This document shows positions 6,273 through 13,470 of a DNA stretch of 15,424 nt, piece by piece. Source of the stretch: JAIRNF01 sp031550925 (lineage in GTDB: Bacteria > Bacteroidota > Bacteroidia > Bacteroidales > UBA932). The first letter of the stretch is position 1. Every line of letters starts with the position of its first letter. The position numbers and the translations under genes are program-made. The stretch covers positions 1-15,424 of the forward strand of contig JAVBOE010000079.1 of the NCBI GenBank assembly GCA_031550925.1. The letters are read 5' to 3'. The notes below the pieces were generated by a model. That model ran no database searches and was not told where the DNA came from. It saw nothing but the letters and a program-made list of their open reading frames with translations.

Positions 6273-6313
6273 CCACCCACCCCAACCCTCTTGGGGAGGG
6301 TTGGGGTAGGTGC
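6273..6313. repeat. CCCCAACCCTC palindromic hairpin repeat
   Basis: ACCCCAACCCTC and GAGGGTTGGGGT pair as a long G/C-rich hairpin with a short TTGGG-type loop. A related but less regular copy lies at 15284-15315. The 320-bp gap 6179-6500 holds this hairpin, copy 2 of the CCCCCTAAAGG repeat and a terminator, and no gene. Such palindromes are frequent between genes in Bacteroidetes chromosomes. Confidence 0.7.
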
Positions 6314-6365
6314 CTATGCTAGCGGAGGACAATGTGAGACTTTGAGAATGAGAGGAGCCGTTATA

Positions 6366-6434
6366 GCCCCCTACCCCCTAAAGGCGGAACAGCCAACGAC
6401 TAGGGACTTCCCCTTTAGGGGACGGGAGGGGCAA
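6366..6434 (+). repeat. GC-rich hairpin repeat, copy 2 of 3
   Basis: It runs from CCCCCTACCCCCTAAAGG to TTTAGGGGACGGGAGGGGC. It matches copy 1 (4238-4304) and copy 3 (9085-9155) in the same orientation. Its left flank (6331-6365, TTTGAGAATGAGAGGAGCCG and onward) also matches the left flank of copy 3, so the repeat unit is longer than the hairpin. Confidence 0.75.
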
Positions 6435-6450
6435 AAAGCAAACACTACAA

Positions 6451-6480
6451 AAACAAAAAAGCGGCTGTTACACCGCTCTT
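6451..6480 (-). terminator. Intrinsic terminator of the lipocalin-like lipoprotein gene
   Basis: On the minus strand AGCGG pairs with CCGCT around TGTAACAG, followed by TTTTTTGTTTTTG. It lies just after the stop codon at 6501. Confidence 0.85.
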
Positions 6481-6500
6481 GTTGCTTTATGTTAGTAAGG

Positions 6501-6902
6501 TTATTTTACGCGAGTAAATTTATACTCTTTATTGTTGCTAGGGTTTGCGTATTGAGTTGTATAAATAAGTTGTTCCTCATTTAAAACTGTAATTAATGAT
6601 TCCGTATAGTCATCTACATTGTCAGGATCATAGACTTTAATCACATAACTATTATTTTTAAAAAGAATGTCATACTTCCTGCATCCCATTGTTAAATCAT
6701 CAAGAGATGTTCCCCAGCAAAATGTTCCATCTTGCTTGTAACTATCATAAGAGGAGCCACTGTTAACTCTCCATGTTCCAACAATGCCAGATTTAGCATT
6801 TGTCACACTTGTAAGATAACCTTGTTCTTCCTCTTCATTACCATTGTCACTACAGGCAATAAACAATGAGGTTGCAAATAATAATAGTAATATTTTTTTC
6901 AT
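6501..6902 (-). CDS. Lipocalin-like surface lipoprotein, 133 aa
   Basis: The start MKKILLLLFATSLFIAC is a signal peptide with lipobox FIAC and lipidated Cys17. The next residues SDNGNEEEE are acidic, as in Bacteroidetes lipoprotein export signals that send proteins to the outer surface. The mature part starts a beta-barrel pattern at GIVGTWRVNSGS, with the Gly-x-Trp typical of lipocalin-like domains. Strands continue through YDILFKNNSYVIKVY to LIYTTQYANPSNNKEYKFTR. Six residues upstream (MLKIFT) are excluded because the TATATTTG promoter then sits 25 bp before MKK, matching neighbouring genes. It lies 51 bp after the tail-tip gene and is AT-rich like the end of that gene. This is a probable lysogenic conversion (moron) gene; surface display is an inference. 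Confidence 0.75.
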   Translation of the reverse strand: MKKILLLLFATSLFIACSDNGNEEEEQGYLTSVTNAKSGIVGTWRVNSGSSYDSYKQDGTFCWGTSLDDLTMGCRKYDILFKNNSYVIKVYDPDNVDDYTESLITVLNEEQLIYTTQYANPSNNKEYKFTRVK

Positions 6903-6926
6903 AGTAAATATTTTTAACATTTACCG

Positions 6927-6934
6927 CAAATATA
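6927..6934 (-). promoter_or_regulatory. Bacteroidetes -7 promoter element of the lipocalin-like lipoprotein gene
   Basis: The minus strand reads TATATTTG, an exact TAnnTTTG match, ending 25 bp before the ATG at 6902. A TTG lies 16 bp further upstream, a little short of the usual -33 spacing. The element separates this gene from the tail operon. Confidence 0.6.
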
Positions 6935-6953
6935 CAAATTTTAACTATACCAA

Positions 6954-8987
6954 CTAACTGTTGGGAAGAATTGCCACTAACTCCACTTCAGTAAGTTTAT
7001 TAGGTTGGTAATTGTTAATTTTATTCATATAAAAACAACTGTTATATTTGCTAAAATAGATAGGCATACGATGATCAAAATTTTGTATATCTATTGGTCT
7101 TAACCACAATTTTTCTTTGAGAACTCGTACACGCTGTAATAATTGTATTGACAATGTTGTGTAATAACTATTAATAAAATGCTCTATTGACAAGGAATTA
7201 AACGATGCGATGCAAGTGATATTTCTATTTATTGATCTATTGTCTGACTCCGGGTCTTTAAACCTTACCTCCACATTATCCCTCTCCTTCAAACACAACA
7301 GCTTGGGCTTAGATTCGGTAATGCTATCGGGGCTGCTGTCTCCGCCCTCAACCATACGTATTTTAGCCATGGCAAGGCCGCGCACGTTGGTCTCCTCGCA
7401 GGTGGCAAAGGGCAGCTCAAACAGGGTTTTCTCGGCAGCCAGCGTGTGGTTATCAATAGTAAAGTAGGCGCGGTCTTGCAGCTTCTCGCCATCCTTTCCT
7501 TCCTCTTCGGCGTAGGTAATGTAGTTCTTTTGCCCGTAGCTGCTCCACTGGTAGGTGCTGCTGTGGTCGGTATCGTCCAGCTTATGGCTCCAGTCAAGAA
7601 AATTACCGTTATTTATGTTATCCACTACGGTATCTATGGTGTAGGTTTCAATGCGCTTGTTGCTATCGTCAATGCTCATTACCAAGCCGTAGAGCTGGCA
7701 CACGGCTTTAATCAAATCCAGCTGCGTTATATCGGGCAGGTTGGCTACTACCGGAAATTCGTCTGCCGGAAAGATGGATTCTCTACCCTCAAACTTTGCG
7801 CAAAAAAACTTTATGCTACTCATAGTAACTGCCCCTATCCCTGCATTTTGTATGTTAAAGTAAAATTCGTCGCCTACGCTCAGCTCCACGGCTACCACGG
7901 TAGTGGTGGTTTTATTCAGCTCCATCGATAGCTTAACAGAACCCCCTATCGAGTCACTCTTAGAACCATATACAAACCGCACATAGCTATTGCTGGGCAG
8001 CTGTGTGGGCGTGGTTTCTATGTAAAAGGTATAAGTACCCGAGACTTTCGGAATAAAAACAGTTCGGCTGCCCCAATCGCGCCTAAGGTTTTTGTAGGTT
8101 CCTTTGGTAATATCAAAATATTCTCCGGATGCTAACCTATAGCTGTTTTTATTTTCAGCAGAAATGTTCTTAATTCTGTCGAGGTCTTTATCGCTTAACG
8201 CTAAAGAGCTAACGGGAACAACGGCTCTTCGGTACAGGCAGTCTGGGTCGTCGGGGTTATCTACGTTTATCGGCAGCTCCAGCTCGTACCCCTGCACCTT
8301 ACAAATGGCTTCTACCAGTCGGTGCAGCTTAACGGCCGGAAAAATATACTTTGCCTCAATGTGTATGCGGGCATCTCCCTCAATAGGGCTGTCTGTTTCT
8401 TCATCACCAAACATGTTACTAGGTAAGCCCGGCTGGGTGTAGGTAAGGTTGGCGTTGTTGGCGGTATCCCAATCCATCAGCGGAAAAACGATATCTTTAC
8501 TAATATCAGTATTGGCAACCTCATTAACATTCCAAGATGTGTACTTTAAGTTGATGCCTGTTTTTAGCAAATACGTAGCGGTATCCAAGTCGCGTAGCGA
8601 AAGGTCTTTAATCTTATCAAAGAAATCGAACATGCTGCCCTTAATGCACACCTCGTAGGAGGTGCCGGTGGTATCCATCAGCTGCAGCTTGGCACCTGCA
8701 CCAAACAGCTCTACGCCGTTATCGTACAGCCGGCAATCGAAGTAGCGGTATGGTGCAACCGTTGCTGATAGCGGGTCTGATGGCAGTCCGAACAGTCGGT
8801 TATTGCGTGCCGTGCGTGGCAGCTTAATGCGGTTGCTGCGGTTAACCTCACGGCTTTTCAGCTCGGCAAGGTCGTTTGCTTGGTAGGTAAGGGCAACGGT
8901 AGCCGTGCCCAAATCTACGTCCTCCCAGCAGTCTAGCTCGGTAGTGCCGGATTTTTCTGTGTTGGTGTTTATAATTAGCTGGTACAT
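6954..8987 (-). CDS. Tail-tip / baseplate-type structural protein, 677 aa
   Basis: It follows the tape-measure gene, where distal-tail or baseplate-hub proteins are encoded. The N-terminus (MYQLIINTNT...) includes an LPRTARN segment (57-63) and a YRYFDCRLYDNGVELFGAGA strand pair (80-99). A hub-like element appears twice, at about 214-237 (AVKLHRLVEAICKVQGYELE) and 420-440 (LDLIKAVCQLYGLVMSID). Between them, about 300-400, is a beta-rich insert with a KVSGTYTFYIE start, like a jelly-roll or PA14-like sugar-binding fold. The start at 8987 is chosen over 9083 because the longer frame runs through AT-rich repeat DNA. The last third is much more AT-rich than the rest. The structural assignment rests on position and family likeness; receptor binding by the insert is inference. 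Confidence 0.72.
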   Translation of the reverse strand: MYQLIINTNTEKSGTTELDCWEDVDLGTATVALTYQANDLAELKSREVNRSNRIKLPRTARNNRLFGLPSDPLSATVAPYRYFDCRLYDNGVELFGAGAKLQLMDTTGTSYEVCIKGSMFDFFDKIKDLSLRDLDTATYLLKTGINLKYTSWNVNEVANTDISKDIVFPLMDWDTANNANLTYTQPGLPSNMFGDEETDSPIEGDARIHIEAKYIFPAVKLHRLVEAICKVQGYELELPINVDNPDDPDCLYRRAVVPVSSLALSDKDLDRIKNISAENKNSYRLASGEYFDITKGTYKNLRRDWGSRTVFIPKVSGTYTFYIETTPTQLPSNSYVRFVYGSKSDSIGGSVKLSMELNKTTTTVVAVELSVGDEFYFNIQNAGIGAVTMSSIKFFCAKFEGRESIFPADEFPVVANLPDITQLDLIKAVCQLYGLVMSIDDSNKRIETYTIDTVVDNINNGNFLDWSHKLDDTDHSSTYQWSSYGQKNYITYAEEEGKDGEKLQDRAYFTIDNHTLAAEKTLFELPFATCEETNVRGLAMAKIRMVEGGDSSPDSITESKPKLLCLKERDNVEVRFKDPESDNRSINRNITCIASFNSLSIEHFINSYYTTLSIQLLQRVRVLKEKLWLRPIDIQNFDHRMPIYFSKYNSCFYMNKINNYQPNKLTEVELVAILPNS

Positions 8988-8995
8988 GGTTTTAA

Positions 8996-9266
8996 TGTGA
9001 GAATTTATTAATTTGAGAATATGCAAATGTGGAAATATGCTAATTTGAAAATTTGAGAATGTGAGAATGCGAAGAACCGCCATAACCCCCTACCTCCTAA
9101 AGGGGGGAACTGTCGCCGATAAAAGGCTTCCCCTTTAGGGGACGGGAGGGGCAAACGCGCTGCCACTATTAAAGAGATGTGGTTTTGCTGAACTAGTGAT
9201 TCTCACTATGTTATATACGATAACTCTTTTCATTTTCACATTCTCAAATCTTCACATTAGCACATT
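8996..9266. repeat. Interspersed element with inverted AATTTGAGAATG-type flanks
   Basis: The 281-bp gap between the tape-measure and tail-tip genes has no gene. Its left part (9001-9073) is a degenerate tandem array of 10-12-bp units such as AATTTGAGAATGTGAGAATG. Its right part (9234-9266) is the reverse complement of similar units (CATTCTCAAATCTTCACATT). Hairpin repeat copy 3 lies between them. The imperfect inverted ends suggest a mobile or MITE-like unit. Confidence 0.6.
9085..9155 (+). repeat. GC-rich hairpin repeat, copy 3 of 3
   Basis: It runs from ACCCCCTACCTCCTAAAGG to TTTAGGGGACGGGAGGGGC, in the same orientation as the copies at 4238 and 6366. CCTAAAGG and CCTTTAGG form the stem. 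It is inside the AATTTGAGAATG-flanked unit of the same gap. Confidence 0.75.
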
Positions 9267-9268
9267 AG

Positions 9269-11995
9269 CTAGAACTTGCTGCTATCTGTTACCGCAGCGT
9301 ACTTCTTGTTTCCATCGTTAATATCTTCGATGGCGGTGTAAATTTTTACCTCCTGCACCGCTTCTTTTACCGCGCTGGCAATGGCTTCGGAGGTTATGCC
9401 TTGGGTGCTTGTGCGCTGATAATCTCGCATGGCAAACCCACCGTCAGAGTACGACGACACGAACGGAACTCCGCCACCTGCCTCGTTTATAGCGCTCAGC
9501 AGCGGCGCAAACATAGACGACGACCGCTTGTTGATAACCATCTCGCCACCCTCGGCCTCCAGCTGCACGCCGCCCATAGCATGGCTCGCCCCTTTGATAT
9601 GCATACCACGTGCCGCTTTGGGAAGAGGTGCCGCCAGTATAGCCGCCGTTTGTAAAGCACCGCTGGCAGCAGCCATTGCGATGAACGGAATAGCTGCCGG
9701 AAATCCCATTTTAGACGATGCTATAATACTGGTTGCCGTGTTTATTGCCGCGTCAAAAATGGCGGTAGCCTTATCTTGTATGGCTTGCTTGCGCTTAATC
9801 TTAGCCTGCTCTTTAGCCAGCTTATCGTCCGACTGCTTTACCTTTTTGTTGTACTCGTCTTTGCTGATAAGGTTGGCATCGAGCTGTGCCTGTAGCTGCT
9901 GCTTCTCCTGCTCGTTCTGCTCTGAAGCCTTTTGCAGCTTGGCTTCGTCTTGGGCGTTGCCTAGCTCAAAGATACCGCTCATTACCTCTTTAGCCTTATT
10001 GGCGTAATCCATAATACGCTCAAACCGTTCTTCCTGAAAAGCTTTATCCAAATCGGCTATTTCTTGCTGTATAGCCTCGGTCGACTGTTTGTTGTTTTCA
10101 AGCAGCTTCTTTTCTGCTTCTAATCCCTCTCGCTTAATTTTATAGCGTTCTTTTGCGCTAAGGTTATCGGCAGCAAGCCGTGATGCTGTATTAGCCTGTA
10201 CTTTGGCTAGCTGAGCAGCTTCTATGGCTGCAAGCTCTTCGCTGGCATCCATGCCCAGCTCTTTTTTTGCCGCAGCTATTTTCTGAAGCCGTTCTATTTC
10301 TACTTCGTACTTTTTCTGTTCGTTGTCGGCAAATATGGCAAACTCTGCATCTGCTGCATCATTTGCAGCTTTTATGTCTTCTTCGTACTTTTTTTGTTTT
10401 GTAGCCTGCTCTTTTGTTTCTTTTTCCTTATCGTCTATTGCCTTCAAGTCGGCAGCCATTTGCTCTCTGGTCTTAACAATATCTTCGGCCAACTTTTCAT
10501 ATTCGAACGGATCTTTAGGCAGCATCTTCATCAAAGCCTCAATGTCTTTAATCGTATTTTGATACTCTTCGGTAACCTCCATCCGTTGCACCTTAAACTC
10601 ATCACCGGCCATTTTAGCCATCTGCTTCTCGTGTTTCTGCAGCTCTTTCAGCAACGATTTGGCGTGCTTTTCCTGGTCTTTCAGCTGCCTATTCTCAAAC
10701 TGTGTGCGCTGTAATGCCAGCAGCTGGCACTGCTGCTCGTACTCTTTCTGAGACAGCTCTCCCAAGCGTTTCTTTAGATCGAGCAATTCTTTAGCAGCAT
10801 CTTCTTCCTCCTTAAACAGCTTACGATCGTATTCTTGCTTGGTAGCAAAATCTGCCGATAGGTAATCTTTCTGCGACTTTAGCAGCGCAACGTTCAGCTC
10901 TTTTTTTTGCTGAATTGACTGCTTTGCTATATCAGCATACTTCTTCCTCTGCCTATCGGCTTCGTTTTTCTCTTCTTGCGATTGGTTACTTTTAGCCCCA
11001 TCTACCTCTAAGCCTTTTTCGAGAACGGTATTGCTGGCACCCAAACGAATGGCAGCCTCGTCGCGCAGCTTATTGTTTAACGCATCCTGCTGGTTGGTAA
11101 GCTCCTCTAGCTTCTTGCGCTCTTCTTCGGTATCTTCGTAGGCTTTCATACGTAGCTTCGCAATAAATTCTTGACGTTCTTCTTCGGTATCAAACCCCTC
11201 AATCTTTGCTGAAAACATCTCCATGTATGTCTGAAGATTTTTCTTGGCATCCACCTCAAGCTCCGCAACGTAGGCTGATTGCGCTTTTACTGCTTCTTCA
11301 TTTGCTTCCTTCTCTTTCTTCAGCTGTTCCTCTCTTTCTTCCGAAGCTTCTATGGTAACATCGGCCAACTCTTTTTGCTGCCTCAGCTCTGTTTCAGAAA
11401 GCTCTACAGCCGTTGCACCACGCTCTTTTAAAGCGATTAGCTCTGCTCTATGCTTTTCTTTAAGCTCGTTTGCAATCGAAGATTCCTCTCTGCTAATTTT
11501 TTGCACCTCAGTTTGTGTTTGTTGCGCTACTTCCTGATATTTTTCTAACGCTTCTGTTGCCGCCTCACATGCATCAGACTCGCCCCACAACCACGACACC
11601 AAGCTCTTTATGCCATCGATAAGCGTGCCAATAGCCGAAATAATTGCGAATATGGGAAACGCTTTCATTGCAATATTGACAGCTTTTTGTGCTATTGTCA
11701 GCTTACCTGCAGATACAGCAGCTGCTGCTTGTCTTTTTTGAAGAGTTGTCATAACCGTAGAAAGCGAATCTACAGTAGACGCTAAACCAGAAATGGTCTT
11801 CTTTATTTCGTCAAATGCCTTACCGCTCAATCCTACGCTGTTAAATGCACCAGACAACAAATTTGCTGCAGCCGATGCTGCATCAAGGTTATTTTTTAGC
11901 TCGCTATATGCTTTTTTTATCTGCTCTGCTTCTTTTTTTACTTGAGTAACATTAGTAATAACGTTAACTTGTATGTTGTTATTAATATCAGCCAT
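9269..11995 (-). CDS. Tail tape-measure protein, 908 aa
   Basis: This protein sets tail length and acts as the scaffold for tube assembly. It has a short N-terminal helical region and a hydrophobic stretch at about 104-138 (AIISAIGTLIDGIKSLVSWL). From about 150 to 730 a very long Glu/Lys/Gln-rich coiled coil follows. A second hydrophobic segment (about 745-793, PAAIPFIAMAAASGALQTAA) precedes the C-terminal block ARGMHIKGASHAMGGVQLEA and EGGEMVINKRSSSMFAPLL (about 795-833). Blocks of this kind are a hallmark of Bacteroidetes phage tape measures as I know them. At about 1.5 angstroms per residue the tail would be near 136 nm, which would suit a long-tailed siphovirus or myovirus. The gene lies 17 bp after the 159-aa gene. 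The tail-tip gene follows across the 281-bp repeat gap. Confidence 0.88.
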   Translation of the reverse strand: MADINNNIQVNVITNVTQVKKEAEQIKKAYSELKNNLDAASAAANLLSGAFNSVGLSGKAFDEIKKTISGLASTVDSLSTVMTTLQKRQAAAAVSAGKLTIAQKAVNIAMKAFPIFAIISAIGTLIDGIKSLVSWLWGESDACEAATEALEKYQEVAQQTQTEVQKISREESSIANELKEKHRAELIALKERGATAVELSETELRQQKELADVTIEASEEREEQLKKEKEANEEAVKAQSAYVAELEVDAKKNLQTYMEMFSAKIEGFDTEEERQEFIAKLRMKAYEDTEEERKKLEELTNQQDALNNKLRDEAAIRLGASNTVLEKGLEVDGAKSNQSQEEKNEADRQRKKYADIAKQSIQQKKELNVALLKSQKDYLSADFATKQEYDRKLFKEEEDAAKELLDLKKRLGELSQKEYEQQCQLLALQRTQFENRQLKDQEKHAKSLLKELQKHEKQMAKMAGDEFKVQRMEVTEEYQNTIKDIEALMKMLPKDPFEYEKLAEDIVKTREQMAADLKAIDDKEKETKEQATKQKKYEEDIKAANDAADAEFAIFADNEQKKYEVEIERLQKIAAAKKELGMDASEELAAIEAAQLAKVQANTASRLAADNLSAKERYKIKREGLEAEKKLLENNKQSTEAIQQEIADLDKAFQEERFERIMDYANKAKEVMSGIFELGNAQDEAKLQKASEQNEQEKQQLQAQLDANLISKDEYNKKVKQSDDKLAKEQAKIKRKQAIQDKATAIFDAAINTATSIIASSKMGFPAAIPFIAMAAASGALQTAAILAAPLPKAARGMHIKGASHAMGGVQLEAEGGEMVINKRSSSMFAPLLSAINEAGGGVPFVSSYSDGGFAMRDYQRTSTQGITSEAIASAVKEAVQEVKIYTAIEDINDGNKKYAAVTDSSKF

Positions 11996-12012
11996 TGTTT
12001 GATGTATTATAA

Positions 12013-12492
12013 TTATTGAAATATTATACTCACAAGATTTGCTACTTCTGCACTATGCAAGTCTGCAATCTTACTATTTACTTTCTCTTTAAACCTTTCA
12101 ATGGCAGGCGTTATGATATCATACTGTTGCCCCTGCCTGTACTGCTTTGTTCCAAACTTATTAATATACCAGCGGAAAAAGCCTGCCAGACGTTGCAAGT
12201 CGTTTTCGTCTTTATAGCTAATGCCTTTGGCTACTATCCATGTTTTAAGGTTATTGATGAATTGCTGCTTGTCGCTGCTGCTACCACGTGCAGGACCGCG
12301 ACCATTCTCCAGCGTAAGCAGGTGCGAGGGAGCCTGCAGCTGCGCCCCCTCGCCGTTTACAACCACCTGTATGGCAGCTGCAGTACTACCTGTAGCCGTT
12401 TTACCCGCCTGCTCTAAACCGCTTACAATATCCTGCCGCAGCTGCTGCAGCTCATTGTATAGCAGGTCGCTTACTTTTGCCTCTACGCTCAT
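12013..12492 (-). CDS. Neck / tail-completion-like protein (HK97 gp10-like), 159 aa
   Basis: The N-terminus is helical (VSDLLYNELQQLRQDIVSGL). The segment SHLLTLENGRGPARGSSSDK (about 57-76) is followed by a long helix (FINNLKTWIVAKGISY). Then comes LAGFFRWYINKFGTKQYRQG (about 105-124), with DIITPAIERFKEKV near 130. The LENGRGP, RW..NK.GT and DI.TPA series matches the gp10-like/minor tail completion proteins that join neck and tail in Bacteroidetes phages, in my recollection. The ATG overlaps the stop of the 143-aa gene by 4 bp (ATGA), which indicates coupled translation. The tape-measure gene starts 17 bp later. A tail terminator is the alternative. Confidence 0.6.
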   Translation of the reverse strand: MSVEAKVSDLLYNELQQLRQDIVSGLEQAGKTATGSTAAAIQVVVNGEGAQLQAPSHLLTLENGRGPARGSSSDKQQFINNLKTWIVAKGISYKDENDLQRLAGFFRWYINKFGTKQYRQGQQYDIITPAIERFKEKVNSKIADLHSAEVANLVSIIFQ

Positions 12493-12920
12493 AGCGCCAG
12501 CGGTATGGTTGGTAGCTGTATGGTAAACTCCATGCCGTGCAGAGCGTTATGGGTTTGCATAGCCAGCTTGCATTTTTCTACAACAACGTCTATCCATTTG
12601 TTTAGCTCCTCGCTGTACCACTGCGCAAAGGGCGATTCGGCAATAAACGAGAGTATCTTCCACTCGTTGGCTGTTAAGCCTTCGGCACCAATGGTTACCT
12701 TGCTTTCAACCTCCTTATCAAAGAGAAGGTCTGTGCCACATGCCGTAGCATAGTCGTCCACGTAAGGTTTGAAGGTATCAACGTTTTTAATTTCGCGCTC
12801 GTAGGTTTGTCGTTTTTCAAACATCCAGTAATCGAAACCGCCGTACTTGTTTATCCATCGCATGTAGAACGGATTACGAGGAACGCACCGGCACACTATA
12901 TTTATACTTTTTACAGACAT
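12489..12920 (-). CDS. Conserved tail-module protein of unknown function, 143 aa
   Basis: The protein starts MSVKSINIVCRCVPRNPFYM and has WINKYGGFDYWMFEKRQTYE at about 22-41. The Trp/Gly/Tyr-rich WINKYGGFDYWMF segment recurs, as I recall, in Bacteroidetes phage tail proteins that carry a small conserved domain of unknown role. The rest has VTIGAEGLTANEWKILSFIA, then AESPFAQWYSEELNKWIDVV, a helix-rich C-terminal half. There is no signal peptide or membrane segment. It ends in a 4-bp ATGA overlap with the next gene, so it belongs to the tail operon. It lies after a strong hairpin that follows the 120-aa gene. Function cannot be named. Confidence 0.6.
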   Translation of the reverse strand: MSVKSINIVCRCVPRNPFYMRWINKYGGFDYWMFEKRQTYEREIKNVDTFKPYVDDYATACGTDLLFDKEVESKVTIGAEGLTANEWKILSFIAESPFAQWYSEELNKWIDVVVEKCKLAMQTHNALHGMEFTIQLPTIPLAL

Positions 12921-12953
12921 ATATTATTTATTACTTATAATTTCATTCAATAA

Positions 12954-12991
12954 ATCTTCCTCTCTTTGGATTTTAGGAAAGAGAGGAAGAT
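12954..12991 (-). terminator. 14-bp perfect hairpin between the 120-aa and 143-aa genes
   Basis: ATCTTCCTCTCTTT (12954-12967) and AAAGAGAGGAAGAT (12978-12991) are exact reverse complements around a 10-nt loop. On the minus strand only TTTATT follows. This makes it a weak or attenuating terminator, or an mRNA processing site, rather than a full stop. It lies 6 bp beyond the 120-aa stop codon. Confidence 0.5.
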
Positions 12992-12997
12992 CATTAG

Positions 12998-13360
12998 CTA
13001 ACCGATATACGGAGGTCTGTTTTCAGGAGCTACCACATACTTATAGCTGCTATCCTCCGAAGGAGTTATAGAGAATATATAGAAGGACGAAGTCCAAGGG
13101 TTAGGATATTGTCTTTGCTGTATAGGGCTGTCTTTTTGACCTGCTGCTATTGTTAAGGTTTCTACAAAAATTGCACCCTGCTTTTCTTGACAAAAAACTT
13201 CGATTTGACCCGATCCTTCAACACCTCTATGAGCCCAGATATCTACTGTTTCTGTTTCAGGATCATAGCTTGTGCGTACAGACACATATATTTCCGGTTT
13301 TGTACTTGTGCTGCTTGCTTCAAGAACAGCATCTTTAGCTGACATTTGATTTTCTTTCAT
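12998..13360 (-). CDS. Small beta-rich protein of unknown function, 120 aa
   Basis: I do not recognise the family. It starts MKENQMSAKDAVLEASSTST; Met6 (13345) is an alternative start. After a short helix and Ser/Thr-rich linker the protein is mostly beta strand: KPEIYVSVRTSYDPETETVD, GSGQIEVFCQEKQGAIFVET, SSFYIFSITPSEDSSYKYVV. It ends in the Pro-rich ENRPPYIG. It could be a small tail, neck or head-fibre protein, given its place between the 305-aa and 143-aa genes. There is no signal peptide. A 110-bp AT-rich gap (13361-13470) separates it from the 305-aa gene and shows no gene and no clear TAnnTTTG element. A strong hairpin follows its stop, so its expression may differ from the genes after it. 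Confidence 0.55.
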   Translation of the reverse strand: MKENQMSAKDAVLEASSTSTKPEIYVSVRTSYDPETETVDIWAHRGVEGSGQIEVFCQEKQGAIFVETLTIAAGQKDSPIQQRQYPNPWTSSFYIFSITPSEDSSYKYVVAPENRPPYIG

Positions 13361-13470
13361 GATTTTTTGTTTTTGTTAGAATTAATAATTGTTCTCTGCA
13401 GACGAACGTATTTCTCTCTATGTAAGTATAATTCATAGCTTTAGATCAATATCTATATATCACTTGCTCA

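Noticed and set aside
6228..6584. 118-aa plus-strand frame across the repeats
   Set aside because: It runs through two hairpin repeats and a terminator into the antisense of the lipoprotein gene; nothing supports coding.
8988..9083. 32-residue N-terminal extension of the tail-tip gene
   Set aside because: The extension is translated from AT-rich degenerate repeat DNA; the ATG at 8987 begins protein-like sequence.
9429..10007. 192-aa plus-strand frame opposite the tape-measure gene
   Set aside because: Its Ala/Ser/Cys-rich, low-complexity translation is the shadow of the coiled-coil gene on the other strand.
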